Shown here piece after piece: positions 1 to 8,071 of a stretch of DNA of 42,734 nt. Both the position numbers and the translations under genes were made by a program. Origin of the DNA: Porticoccaceae bacterium UBA2002 (GTDB taxonomy: Bacteria > Pseudomonadota > Gammaproteobacteria > Pseudomonadales > Porticoccaceae); contig DDCQ01000001.1 of assembly GCA_002334915.1 (NCBI GenBank), positions 1-42,734 of the forward strand, read 5' to 3'. The first letter of the stretch is position 1, and each line of letters opens with the position of its first letter. The notes under the pieces are model-generated. The model was not told the DNA's origin, ran no database searches, and worked only from the letters and a program-made list of their open reading frames with translations.

Positions 1-91
1 TGGCGGTGGGATAGGGATTCGAACCCTAGATACGCTATTAACGTATGCCAGTTTTCAAGACTGGTGCATTCAACCGCTCTGCCATCCCACC
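1..91 (-). tRNA. tRNA-Ser (anticodon UGA)
   Basis: On the minus strand this folds as a class II tRNA. The acceptor stem is GGTGGGA paired with TCCCACC, followed by discriminator G and an encoded CCA at the window's first bases. The anticodon loop reads CTTGAAA (anticodon TGA, serine). There is a long variable arm (ATACG/CGTAT stem) and a GGTTCGAATCC T arm. The long variable arm and anticodon agree on serine. It lies just downstream of rne on the same strand and appears to have its own promoter at 144-171. Confidence 0.96.
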
Positions 92-100
92 TGTTCTGTT

Positions 101-158
101 AATCAGGGTATGTTTCCTCTACCCTGATTATCTGAAGGCGCTGATTATACAGCGCCTT
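101..158. other. Two hairpins between rne and tRNA-Ser
   Basis: The first stem-loop is 101-129, with perfect 10-base arms AATCAGGGTA and TACCCTGATT. The second is 135-158, with 9-base arms AAGGCGCTG and CAGCGCCTT. On the minus strand, the direction of rne, neither is followed by a T run, so neither is a textbook terminator for rne. On the plus strand the second is followed by TTT. The first would sit in the precursor leader of the tRNA. They may be a weak rne terminator or RNA-processing sites. Confidence 0.55.
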
Positions 159-171
159 TTTGCACTGACAA
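144..171 (-). promoter_or_regulatory. Probable sigma-70 promoter of tRNA-Ser
   Basis: Read on the minus strand: -35 TTGTCA (166-171), a 16-base spacer and a consensus -10 TATAAT (144-149). Transcription would start near 137, about 45 bases before the tRNA 5' end. The -10 box is exactly the loop of the hairpin at 135-158. Seen by eye only; no start-site data. Confidence 0.6.
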
Positions 172-178
172 GTAACAA

Positions 179-2959
179 TTACTCCTTTGGTGCTTTTTCG
201 CTATTTTCCGCGTTTACAGCAGCCTCTGTGGCAGTGTTCGGCTGTGCTTTTTCAGCGTTGCGTTTCTTGCGGGGATCATTGGAAGCCCGCGCCACTGATG
301 CTTTTGGCGTTGCGGCGACCGGAGTGCTTGGGCTAGCTACCTGGGGCGCAGGGGCAACTGGTCGCTCGGTGCTGACCTCAACTTTGGCCACTGGCTTGGG
401 CTTCTGGCGAGGATCATTGCTGGCACGAGGGCCCTCTGCTAAATTCTCAGCTGCAGCTGATTCTGCCTTTGGCTTTGGTTTGGCCTTGGCTTTAGCTTTT
501 GGTTTGGCCTTAGCTTTTGGCTTGGTTGCTTTCTCAGTCTTTGCCTCTGGTGCGTCTGCTGCTGGAGCTACTGCTGTTTCAGTAATAGCTTTATCTGTAG
601 CTGTGGAGACCTCAGCTGCGTCCCTGTTAGTAGCTCTTGGCTTGGCAGGTTTGCGTTTTGGCTTTGCCTTGGGCTTTTCTGTGGCTGCTGAGTCCGCAGT
701 TGCCGCTGTATTTACCATGGCACTGCCTTCAACGGCTGCGGGTGCTTTATCTGCCACAGGCTCACCTGGTGTGACGGGGGGCTGTGTTGGTGCTGCCGTC
801 TCAGGGGTTGCTACCGCTGTCTTGTCCAGCATTTCCTGAGGCACATCCTGACGCTGGCGACGGCGGCGAGGGCCGCGACGCTTATCATCTGGGCGTCGTT
901 TTAGTTGGTCGCCCTGAGGTGCTGGATTATTGCTCTCTGGAGTTTCAGTTTGCTTGTTTTCCTTGGCTGCATTGCGCGACTCAGCGTCATTATTTTTAGG
1001 CTGGTTGCGACGGTTATTGTTATCGCGGCGATTTTCACTGTTGCGCGAGTCACTATTGCGGGAATCATTGCCACGAGAATCATTGCTTTTGCCACGGTTA
1101 CCCTCATTGCGGCCTCCGCTCTGAGCATCCTTGCTTGTACGGCTGTCATCATTGCGATTATTTGAACGACGGTTGTTATTGCGGTTGCGATTGTTTTGCC
1201 CGCCGCGGTTTCTAGTATTGCGGTTATTGCTTTTGGGTTTGGGCTTTTCTTCCTCTACAGCCTCGCCTTCGCCGAACATGCTGTCCCAGAGGCGTTTTAC
1301 CAGACCAGGCGCTTTGGCCTCTTCAGGCTTGGCTTGCGCAACCTGAGGGGCGGGCGTGGATGGTACTATGGTTTTCACTGCTGGTTGAGCCAGCACTTTT
1401 GCACTGTCGGCTGAGTCGGACACTACCTCAACCTCGGGCTTGCTTAACTCATGAGCCATTTTATAGCTGAAGTCTGAGTCGTCCTCGTCCTGGTTGCGGA
1501 TGCGCACTACTTCAAAATGTGGTGTCTCCATCTCTGTGTTCGGCAGGACGGTCACTTGAATATTATTGCGCGACTCTATCGCTAAGATCTCTCTGCGCTT
1601 CTCGTTAAGTAAAAAAGTAGCTACAGGGATTGGCACAATAGCGCGAATCTCCCGGCTAGATTCTTTTTGAGCCTCTTCTTCAACAAGTCTGAGAATTGAC
1701 AGTGCCAGTGATCTGGTGCCACGGATAGTGCCCTGGCCCTTACAGCGAGGACAGACCTTAGACATGATTTCTTCCAGAGAGGGGCGCAGGCGCTGACGAG
1801 ACATCTCCAACAGGCCAAAGCGAGAGATACGTCCCACCTGAACTCTTGCACGGTCTATTACCAGTGCGTCACGCATTTTGTTCTCGACGGCTTTCTGGTG
1901 CTTGCTGTTAAGCATATCGATAAAGTCGATAACAATTAGGCCGCCCACATCTCGCAGGCGCAGCTGACGGGCGATTTCTTCCGCAGCTTCTTTATTGGTA
2001 TTAAATGCGGTCTCTTCAATATCACCACCTTTGGTGGCACGGGCGCTATTGATATCGATTGAGACCATGGCCTCAGTTACGTCGATAACGATTGAGCCGC
2101 CTGAGGGCAGGCTAACTTCCCGGCAGAACGCGGTCTCTATTTGGTTTTCAACCTGGTAGCGGTTAAACAGCGGTATCTCTTCCTGATAGAATTTCACCTT
2201 GCTGGTGAAGTCTGGCATGACTGTACCTATAAAGGCGGCAGCCAGAGCGTAGGCCTCTTCGCTATCGACAATAACTTCGCCTACATCGGTGCGCAGATAG
2301 TCGCGAATAGCGCGGACAATGACATTGCTTTCCTGGAACAGGAAATGAGGTGCTTTAGAGCCATCAGCTTCCTCTTTGATAGTGTTCCAAAGCTGCAGAA
2401 GGTAGTCTAAATCCCATTGCAGTTCTTTTGTGGCGCGGCCAATACCAGCGGTACGCACTATGGCGCCCATACCCTCAGGAATATCCAGGCCTCGCATGGC
2501 TTCGCGCAGATCGGCGCGCTCGTCGCCCTCAATTCTGCGGGAGATGCCTCCGGCACGAGGGTTGTTGGGCATGAGTACAAGATAGCGGCCGGCAAGGCTC
2601 ATAAAGGTAGTCAGTGCCGCCCCTTTGGAGCCGCGCTCTTCTTTTTCTACCTGTACCAGAACTTCTTGACCCTCTTTAATAGCGTCTTGAATACGCACGC
2701 GGCCACCATCGGAGGCGCCTTTTTTAAAGTACTCTCGGGAGATTTCTTTGAGGGGTAGAAAGCCATGGCGCTCGGCGCCATAGTCTACAAATGCAGCTTC
2801 TAAGCTGGGCTCTACTCGAGTAATTTTACCTTTGTAGATATTGGATTTTTTTTGTTCTCTGGTGCGGTTCTCAATGTCCAGATCATATAGCCGCTGGCCG
2901 TCGACCATGGCAACTCGCATCTCTTCTGTATGCGAGGCGTTTATTAACATGCGTTTCAT
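179..2959 (-). CDS. rne: Ribonuclease E
   Basis: Endoribonuclease of bulk mRNA decay and rRNA/tRNA processing, and scaffold of the degradosome. The N-terminal half carries the S1 domain (about 35-120, with [21 protein letters not shown]) and the catalytic region ([13 protein letters not shown], then VIDFIDM). The CPRCKGQG zinc-link follows at about 405-412. The C-terminal half is low-complexity: an Arg/Asn-rich stretch (about 580-680), Lys/Ala/Pro repeats, and two copies of RASNDPR (845-851 and 891-897). At 926 aa it has the usual size of a full scaffold-bearing RNase E rather than RNase G. The start MKRMLINAS matches the family. It diverges from rluC across a long leader region, as in other gammaproteobacteria, where rne is autoregulated through its 5' UTR. 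Confidence 0.97.
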   Translation of the reverse strand: MKRMLINASHTEEMRVAMVDGQRLYDLDIENRTREQKKSNIYKGKITRVEPSLEAAFVDYGAERHGFLPLKEISREYFKKGASDGGRVRIQDAIKEGQEVLVQVEKEERGSKGAALTTFMSLAGRYLVLMPNNPRAGGISRRIEGDERADLREAMRGLDIPEGMGAIVRTAGIGRATKELQWDLDYLLQLWNTIKEEADGSKAPHFLFQESNVIVRAIRDYLRTDVGEVIVDSEEAYALAAAFIGTVMPDFTSKVKFYQEEIPLFNRYQVENQIETAFCREVSLPSGGSIVIDVTEAMVSIDINSARATKGGDIEETAFNTNKEAAEEIARQLRLRDVGGLIVIDFIDMLNSKHQKAVENKMRDALVIDRARVQVGRISRFGLLEMSRQRLRPSLEEIMSKVCPRCKGQGTIRGTRSLALSILRLVEEEAQKESSREIRAIVPIPVATFLLNEKRREILAIESRNNIQVTVLPNTEMETPHFEVVRIRNQDEDDSDFSYKMAHELSKPEVEVVSDSADSAKVLAQPAVKTIVPSTPAPQVAQAKPEEAKAPGLVKRLWDSMFGEGEAVEEEKPKPKSNNRNTRNRGGQNNRNRNNNRRSNNRNDDSRTSKDAQSGGRNEGNRGKSNDSRGNDSRNSDSRNSENRRDNNNRRNQPKNNDAESRNAAKENKQTETPESNNPAPQGDQLKRRPDDKRRGPRRRRQRQDVPQEMLDKTAVATPETAAPTQPPVTPGEPVADKAPAAVEGSAMVNTAATADSAATEKPKAKPKRKPAKPRATNRDAAEVSTATDKAITETAVAPAADAPEAKTEKATKPKAKAKPKAKAKAKPKPKAESAAAENLAEGPRASNDPRQKPKPVAKVEVSTERPVAPAPQVASPSTPVAATPKASVARASNDPRKKRNAEKAQPNTATEAAVNAENSEKAPKE

Positions 2960-3205
2960 ATTTCACCTATTCTCATTGTTTAGAGTGAGAGCCTGGTGAA
3001 AAAAGCAAGAAGGGGAGGTAAAAACGAAAGAGCTACATTATATAGTCTGCCGATCCACTGGCAGCCTGAGCTAAAAGCCTTAAGCACCAGTATTAACGGG
3101 CCCTCAGGGGGTATAGCTATATTTTCAAAATGTATCTTTAGTCTGTTGGATACTGTTCGATTTCTGCTGAAAGGGGCGCTTTTGCCGATATTTACTGCAA
3201 TCTAC

Positions 3206-3233
3206 ACTATAAATCTGCACTATAAATATGCAA
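3206..3233 (-). promoter_or_regulatory. Candidate rne promoter
   Basis: On the minus strand: -35 TTGCAT (3228-3233), 16-base spacer, -10 TATAGT (3206-3211). It would give rne a 5' leader of about 240 bases. A second TATAAT on the same strand at 3037-3042 has only a poor -35 and would give a leader of about 70 bases. The choice is not decided by sequence alone. Confidence 0.4.
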
Positions 3234-3684
3234 CGTAAATGCAGCTTAAGTAAGTAATAGTCTGCGTCTTGCTTTCAACAAACTGCGACCATCGGCATAG
3301 GCCTAAAAGATCGCATGGAGCTAACAATATCTTAAAATTCTTTCGTTTTTTAAAATAGCCAATTGCTGTGATTCAACGTCTTGAGTGGCATATTTAGTCT
3401 TAAAAAAGACGGCGCTCTAAAACGGCAGTAACTGGACTCTAAACCTGTTTCTAAACTTTTTTCACTGGCTGAGTTCACTCAGCTATTGTTGATTACCTGC
3501 AAATGACCTGGTCACTTACATGACCTAATTGCATAGCTATGGCAGGCAGTCACTTATTCTTTTACCAAAATATTTTTGGTAGCAGTCTCACCCGGGGCGG
3601 CCAATTTTTTGGCATCTGGCCCGGGGACATCGCGGCGCAATATAACAACAAATGCACGCGGCTACAATTGAAACCATAATTTAG

Positions 3685-3714
3685 TTGGGTGATTGTGGGC
3701 CGGATGGGTACAAT
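3685..3714 (+). promoter_or_regulatory. Candidate rluC promoter
   Basis: -35 TTGGGT (3685-3690), 18-base spacer, -10 TACAAT (3709-3714). The predicted start near 3721 is just upstream of the TTG start of rluC at 3749. It is a moderate match only. Confidence 0.4.
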
Positions 3715-3748
3715 GGCGCCGTTTTCAACCCACTATAGTTGACCTGTC

Positions 3749-4825
3749 TTGTCTAAATCAGATTCAAAATCCCAGCCGAACAGGCGTTTAAATGAAAAGC
3801 CGAACAGGCGTTTAAACGAAAAGCCGAGCAGGCGCTCTAATGAGGAGCCCAGCCGGTCTTCTAGCGAAGAGCCTCGCAGCCCAGCCGCCTCAGAGTTCGA
3901 CAAGGTGTCATATACCGAGATCGGTGCTGAGCATGAGGGTCAGCGCCTGGATAACTTTTTGATTCGCCATCTTAAGGGTGTGCCCAAGTCTCGCATCTAC
4001 AGACTGCTGCGCAAAGGTGAGGTGCGAGTTAATAAAGGTAGGGTTAAAGCAGATACCAGGGTCAAGCAGGGCGATATTGTCAGAATTGCACCCATCCGGG
4101 TAGCAGAGCGTGGTGCATCCCCGGTGCCTGGTAAGCAGCTTAAGCGCTATTTGGCCGATAATATTTTGTTCGAGGATGATGGTCTACTGATTATCAATAA
4201 ACCCAGTGGGCTGGCGGTGCATGGCGGCAGTGGGATTTCTCTGGGTGCTATTGAGGCTCTGCGCGCTGAACGCCCCCAAGCTAAGTTTTTGGAGCTGGTG
4301 CATCGACTGGATCGAGACACCTCAGGCTGCCTGATGCTGGCCAAAAAGCGTGCTGTGTTGTTGGAGCTGCAGTCAGCTATGCAGCGCAATCAGGTTGAGA
4401 AGCGCTATCAGGCGCTGGTTAAGGGGCAGTGGCCCAAGGGCAAGTCGACGATCAATGCGCCTCTAAAGAAAAATCAACTATCTTCTGGTGAACGTATGGT
4501 GCGTGTGGATGCAGAGGGCAAGCCCTCGGTGACCCACTTTAAGATCGCTGAGCGCTTTAAAGAGGCAAGCTTGCTGCAAATCAAGCTTGAAACTGGTAGA
4601 ACTCACCAAATACGGGTGCATTGCCAGTTTTCAGGGCAGCCCATTGCAGGGGACTCCAAATACGGCGATGAGCACTTTAACGAGAGTTTGCGCGATGCGG
4701 GGTTAAAGCGGTTATTTTTACATGCCAGCAATCTGCGCTTTAGGCACCCTCTGTCCGGCGATTGGGTAGATGTTGAGGCGCCTCTGCCAAAAGAGCTAAC
4801 CGCCGTGCTGCGCAATCTGGCCTAA
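3749..4825 (+). CDS. rluC: 23S rRNA pseudouridine synthase RluC
   Basis: Makes pseudouridines in 23S rRNA (E. coli positions 955, 2504, 2580). An S4 RNA-binding domain begins near residue 63 (GQRLDNFLIRHLKGVPKSRIYRLLRKGEVRVNKGR, read in pieces). The catalytic HRLDRDTSG motif is at about 188-196 and the RTHQIRVH motif follows in the C-terminal part. The frame opens with TTG at 3749 without a clear ribosome site, giving an N-terminal extension of about 50 residues that RluC normally lacks. The extension is built from four 8-residue repeats (RRLNEKPN-like) encoded by 24-base tandem DNA repeats at 3774-3869. GTG at 3905 would give a protein of normal length, so the start is uncertain. The HAD gene follows after 14 bases, probably in one operon. 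Confidence 0.93.
   Translation: MSKSDSKSQPNRRLNEKPNRRLNEKPSRRSNEEPSRSSSEEPRSPAASEFDKVSYTEIGAEHEGQRLDNFLIRHLKGVPKSRIYRLLRKGEVRVNKGRVKADTRVKQGDIVRIAPIRVAERGASPVPGKQLKRYLADNILFEDDGLLIINKPSGLAVHGGSGISLGAIEALRAERPQAKFLELVHRLDRDTSGCLMLAKKRAVLLELQSAMQRNQVEKRYQALVKGQWPKGKSTINAPLKKNQLSSGERMVRVDAEGKPSVTHFKIAERFKEASLLQIKLETGRTHQIRVHCQFSGQPIAGDSKYGDEHFNESLRDAGLKRLFLHASNLRFRHPLSGDWVDVEAPLPKELTAVLRNLA
3774..3869 (+). repeat. Four 24-bp tandem repeats at the 5' end of rluC
   Basis: Units start at 3774, 3798, 3822 and 3846. The first two (AGCCGAACAGGCGTTTAAA followed by T or C, then GAAA) differ at one base. The third and fourth are progressively diverged. In the rluC frame they encode NRRLNEKP-type octapeptides. 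The gradient of divergence suggests recent duplication at the 5' side. Confidence 0.85.
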
Positions 4826-4839
4826 GGAATCAACCACTA

Positions 4840-5496
4840 GTGACTACTAATCAGGCAGCCAAAAAGCTAATTATTTTTGATTGGGATGGAACTCTGTCCG
4901 ACTCTGTGGCACGAATAGCCCGCTGTATCCAGCTTGCCGCAGATGAGCATCAATTGCCCCAGCCGAGCTTTAACCAGGCCAAAGAGATTATTGGCCTTGG
5001 GCTCAACGAGGCGATCAGGCAGCTATTCCCTTCGGCTGACGAGCCTATGGTGGCGCGTTTTAGTAGTAGCTATTCGGCCCATTACCGCCGAGAGGATAAC
5101 GGGCCCTCCGAGTTCTTTCCTGGCGTAATCTCGAGTCTGGAGCAGTTGCGGGCCTCTGGCTATCTGTTGGCAGTGGCAACAGGGAAAAGCCGTGCTGGTC
5201 TAGATCGAGTATTTGCAGCCACCCAGCTAACCGGATTTTTCCATGCTTCGCGCTGTGCCGATGAAACCCGCTCTAAGCCCCATCCGCTTATGCTTCAGGA
5301 GTTGCTAGCAGAGCAGGGCGTAGAACCGCAGAATGCAGTAATGGTCGGGGATACAGAGTTTGATATGGAGATGGCGGTCAATGCCAATATGCCCCGCATT
5401 GCCGTTAGCTACGGCGCTCATGATAGATCTAGGCTGCTAGAGTACCAGCCTCTGGCCTGTCTTGATAACTTCTCAAATATCCTTAAATATGTATAA
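4840..5496 (+). CDS. HAD-superfamily phosphatase (phosphoglycolate-phosphatase-like)
   Basis: A HAD hydrolase of subfamily IA, 218 aa. Motif I is DWDGTLSD (residues 14-21), with Asp nucleophile and Asp acid/base. Motif II is in VATGKSRAGL, the motif III lysine is in RSKPHP, and motif IV is VGDTEFDMEMA. A helical cap lies between motifs I and II. The start is GTG with AAGGA about 10 bases upstream. It follows rluC directly, the same neighbour seen in Pseudomonas. Phosphoglycolate phosphatase is the nearest named activity, but the true substrate cannot be read from the sequence. Confidence 0.88.
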   Translation: MTTNQAAKKLIIFDWDGTLSDSVARIARCIQLAADEHQLPQPSFNQAKEIIGLGLNEAIRQLFPSADEPMVARFSSSYSAHYRREDNGPSEFFPGVISSLEQLRASGYLLAVATGKSRAGLDRVFAATQLTGFFHASRCADETRSKPHPLMLQELLAEQGVEPQNAVMVGDTEFDMEMAVNANMPRIAVSYGAHDRSRLLEYQPLACLDNFSNILKYV

Positions 5497-5541
5497 ATAA
5501 CAATTAGTTATAAATTTAACCTAAAGTTAATTATAGGTATT

Positions 5542-6129
5542 CTAGAGAACCTCAACACCAAATTCCTGCAGTGCTGTACAGAGGCTTATTAGTGGTAACC
5601 CTATCAACGAGCTGGGATCCTGACTGGCTATATTGGTAAACAGGCTGATCCCCAAACCCTCTGCTTTAAAACTGCCTGCGCAGTCATAGGGTTGCTCGCG
5701 CTGCAAATAACGGGCTATTTGGCTGTCCTCAAGCTGACGAAAGCACACCTCAGTAGTATCCACTAGCTGCATCTGCTTTATATTGCCATCCGGGAGATGC
5801 TGTTCAAGTGCCAGCCCCGTGTGAAATAGTACTGCTTGACCTGATTGGGCCCGCAACTGTTGCTGTGCATGCTCATAAGTGCCGGGTTTGCCAAGTATCT
5901 TGCCATTCAGTTCGGCGACCTGGTCTGAGCCTATAACTATAGCCCCAGGGAATCTGTCTGCCCCAGCGCGGGCTTTATCGGTGGACAGGCGCTGGGCCAG
6001 GGCCTTTGGTGACTCCTGTGGGTTAGGGGATTCATCTATATCCGGTGAGTAGCAGCTAAAGTCTATATTCAGGCGTTGCAAAAGCATTTTGCGGTAGGCG
6101 GAGGAGGAAGCCAGAATAAGGTTACTCAT
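5542..6129 (-). CDS. maf: Maf-family nucleotide pyrophosphatase (YceF type, 7-methyl-GTP)
   Basis: House-cleaning pyrophosphatase that hydrolyses modified nucleotides. The YceF branch, found beside yceD-rpmF, prefers 7-methyl-GTP. The N-terminal LILASSSAYRKMLLQRL, the SPDIDES stretch (about 29-35) and GSDQVAELNGKILGKP (about 67-82) are the family's substrate and metal-binding segments. Length 195 aa is normal. It is divergent from yceD, and its start is about 157 bases from the yceD start. It is convergent with the HAD gene across an AT-rich gap. Confidence 0.92.
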   Translation of the reverse strand: MSNLILASSSAYRKMLLQRLNIDFSCYSPDIDESPNPQESPKALAQRLSTDKARAGADRFPGAIVIGSDQVAELNGKILGKPGTYEHAQQQLRAQSGQAVLFHTGLALEQHLPDGNIKQMQLVDTTEVCFRQLEDSQIARYLQREQPYDCAGSFKAEGLGISLFTNIASQDPSSLIGLPLISLCTALQEFGVEVL

Positions 6130-6229
6130 AAAATATCTCGTTGGTGAGGCTAAACTGCAGGCTGGTTATGGTACCTCTTTTGGCTCTGTCAATCAGCGTA
6201 CAATGGTTGGGAATTTTACGAGGTTTTCT

Positions 6230-6258
6230 TTGACAGATCATAGTCTTGACCCTATTAT
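6230..6258 (+). promoter_or_regulatory. Strong sigma-70-type promoter of the yceD-rpmF-plsX-fab operon
   Basis: -35 TTGACA (6230-6235, perfect consensus), 17-base spacer, -10 TATTAT (6253-6258). The GCGCGCC just after it is a common start-site context. The predicted start near 6265 leaves a short leader to yceD at 6287. This is the best promoter match in the window. Confidence 0.75.
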
Positions 6259-6286
6259 GCGCGCCTAACTGAGTACCACCGATATT

Positions 6287-6793
6287 ATGGCACTGCCGAC
6301 TCATATTGATCCGCGCAAACTGGCCCTGCAGGGTAACCTTCTTGAGGGCACGGTTAATGTGGCCGATCTTGCCAGACTTGAAGCGTCGGTTAGTGCGATT
6401 TGCGGTCCGTTGCAGGCTAGCATCCAGTTCAGTCTGGATGAGTCCAGAGCCAAAATTGCCGAGGGTGAGGCGAAGGTGCCAGTAGAGACGGTTTGTCAGC
6501 GCTGTCTCGATCCGCTTGTGTTAGATCTGCAGGCTAATTTTGCGGTGCAGGTAATCTGGTCTGAAGACCATCTAAACCGTGTCGCGGCCAATTATGAGCC
6601 CTGGCTTGTGGTTGATAAGATGGCCAACCTCAATGAGTTGCTTGAGGATGAAGTTTTATTGGCGCTACCTCTGGTTAACTATCACCCTGCTGGTGAATGT
6701 ACCGGAGATACCTTTATAAAAGAGGTAGAGGCCACAGGTGATGAGGTTGCTTCGGACAACCCATTTAATGTTTTACTGCAGTTGAAGAAATAA
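6287..6793 (+). CDS. yceD: YceD / DUF177 protein (23S rRNA accumulation protein)
   Basis: Small protein of the DUF177 family, needed for normal 23S rRNA accumulation in E. coli and conserved in front of rpmF. It has the family's CQRCLDP motif (about residues 66-72), a second conserved acidic segment (LNELLEDEVLLALPLV) and a Cys near HPAGEC. Length 168 aa is typical. It is the first gene of a co-directional operon, with rpmF starting 33 bases after its stop. Confidence 0.92.
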   Translation: MALPTHIDPRKLALQGNLLEGTVNVADLARLEASVSAICGPLQASIQFSLDESRAKIAEGEAKVPVETVCQRCLDPLVLDLQANFAVQVIWSEDHLNRVAANYEPWLVVDKMANLNELLEDEVLLALPLVNYHPAGECTGDTFIKEVEATGDEVASDNPFNVLLQLKK

Positions 6794-6826
6794 GCAGCTG
6801 CGCTTAATTTTTGCTTAGGAGTTCCT

Positions 6827-7006
6827 ATGGCTGTTCAAAAAAGTCGCAAAACCCGATCTAAACGAGGCATGCGTCGCTCTCACGATGCATTGACCGCAGC
6901 AACTGTTTCTGTGGATTCAGTGAGCGGAGAAAAGCACCTGCGTCACCATGTGACTGCAGACGGTTTCTACCGCGGCCGCAAAGTCATTGAGACCAGCGCC
7001 GACTAA
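6827..7006 (+). CDS. rpmF: 50S ribosomal protein L32
   Basis: A 59-residue protein that begins [20 protein letters not shown], is basic at the N-terminus and ends KVIETSAD. This is the bacterial L32 sequence pattern (non-zinc form: the CxxC pairs of the zinc form are absent). It is preceded by a good ribosome site, TTAGGAG, seven bases from the ATG. It lies between yceD and plsX, its normal place. It is co-transcribed with phospholipid and fatty-acid genes, coupling ribosome and membrane synthesis. Confidence 0.97.
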   Translation: MAVQKSRKTRSKRGMRRSHDALTAATVSVDSVSGEKHLRHHVTADGFYRGRKVIETSAD

Positions 7007-7020
7007 CTGATTGATCTGTC

Positions 7021-8064
7021 TTGGCAAATTCGCTCAGAATTGCCGTAGATGCTATGGGCGGGGATTTTGGTCCTCGCGTTATAGTACCCGCGCTTGTAAA
7101 GTCGCTCCGTAAACACCCTGGTGTCTCTGCGCTGGTTCTTGGCGAGCAGCGAACGCTGGATAAGGCGTTGAAAGATTGTTCTGCCGCAGATGTTCTCTCT
7201 CGGATTCAAACCTGTTACAGCAACTCTGTTATTGGCGACGATGACAGTGCCTCCACCATTATTCGCAGCAGGCAAGACTCCTCTATGGGGCTGGCGCTAA
7301 AGGCGGTTGCCGATGGGGATGCCCATGCCTGTATCAGTGCGGGACATACCGGGCCCCTTATGGCTCTGGCGCTGGTTATCTTGAAAACCTTACCTGGCAT
7401 CTCAAGGCCTGCTATCTGCGCTACCTTCCCAACCAGGGAGGGTCGCTCTTACATTCTTGATCTGGGAGCCAATCTGGACTGTTCCCCGGCCCAGCTGTCT
7501 CAGTTTGCTGTGCTTGGCTCGCTGGTTACCCGTGAATTAGAGGGTATTTCCAAGCCCAGAGTATGCCTGCTTAACGTGGGTGAAGAGGCCAGCAAAGGTA
7601 ATAGCGTCATTAAAAAAACCGCAGGCTTGCTAGAAGCAGAGCCACTGGTCAATTACTGCGGCTATGTCGAAGGCGATGGATTATTTCAGGGCCATGCACA
7701 GGTAGTTGTCTGTGATGGCTTTAGTGGCAATGTGGCACTCAAAGCTTCTGAGGGTGTAGCTCGCATGGTCAATGGCATGTTTTCGGATTTGTTTCGCAGC
7801 AGCTGGCTAAACCGCCTCGCGGCGCTATTGTTAGGCACCTCTATGAACGCTCTAAAATCACGGCTGGACCCTGCCGTTTATAACGGCGCCTACCTGCTGG
7901 GGCTAAATGGTGTGACTGTGAAAAGCCATGGTGGGGCGGATAAAATTGCCTTTGCTCATGCTCTGGATGTGGCTATCGATGCGGCTAAACATAATCTGCC
8001 AGAGGTTTTGTCGCCTATACTTCAGAGCAAGATCGACAACAATCAGACCGCTGAAACTAATTAG
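7021..8064 (+). CDS. plsX: Phosphate acyltransferase PlsX
   Basis: Converts acyl-ACP and phosphate to acyl-phosphate, the first step toward phosphatidic acid. It is recognised by AVDAMGGDFGP near the N-terminus, SAGHTGPLMALAL (about 106-118), LDLGANLDC and VCDGFSGNVALKASEG. Length 347 aa matches the family. The start is TTG at 7021, 14 bases after the rpmF stop; no better ATG lies nearby. fabD follows after seven bases. The fabH usually found next in E. coli is missing. Confidence 0.95.
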   Translation: MANSLRIAVDAMGGDFGPRVIVPALVKSLRKHPGVSALVLGEQRTLDKALKDCSAADVLSRIQTCYSNSVIGDDDSASTIIRSRQDSSMGLALKAVADGDAHACISAGHTGPLMALALVILKTLPGISRPAICATFPTREGRSYILDLGANLDCSPAQLSQFAVLGSLVTRELEGISKPRVCLLNVGEEASKGNSVIKKTAGLLEAEPLVNYCGYVEGDGLFQGHAQVVVCDGFSGNVALKASEGVARMVNGMFSDLFRSSWLNRLAALLLGTSMNALKSRLDPAVYNGAYLLGLNGVTVKSHGGADKIAFAHALDVAIDAAKHNLPEVLSPILQSKIDNNQTAETN

Positions 8065-8071
8065 AGGACCT

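Larger units (their letters stand above)
2960..3748. promoter_or_regulatory. Divergent rne-rluC intergenic region
   Basis: This is the only stretch over 300 bases without a convincing gene. It is A+T-richer than its flanks. Close to the rne start it contains the minus-strand promoter candidates. Between 3468 and 3626 it holds a run of inverted repeats: GCTGAG/CTCAGC (3468-3483), TGACC/GGTCA/TGACC half-sites (3504-3525), ACCAAAA/TTTTGGT (3564-3580), and a GC-rich stem with an AT-rich loop (CCCGGGG at 3591-3597 and 3620-3626, enclosing CCAATTTTTTGG). An rluC promoter candidate is at 3685-3714. An open frame at 2996-3238 looks spurious. In this family the rne leader carries autoregulatory hairpins; assigning these structures to that role is inference. 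Confidence 0.6.

Noticed and set aside
45..839. Long plus-strand open frame of 264 codons antisense to rne
   Set aside because: It mirrors the low-complexity Ala/Lys/Pro repeats of the RNase E tail and reads as Ala/Phe/Gly/Leu repeats, a typical shadow frame; it also begins inside the tRNA.
2996..3238. 80-codon plus-strand open frame in the rne upstream region
   Set aside because: No ribosome site, no recognisable family, and it overlaps the likely rne promoter and leader on the other strand.
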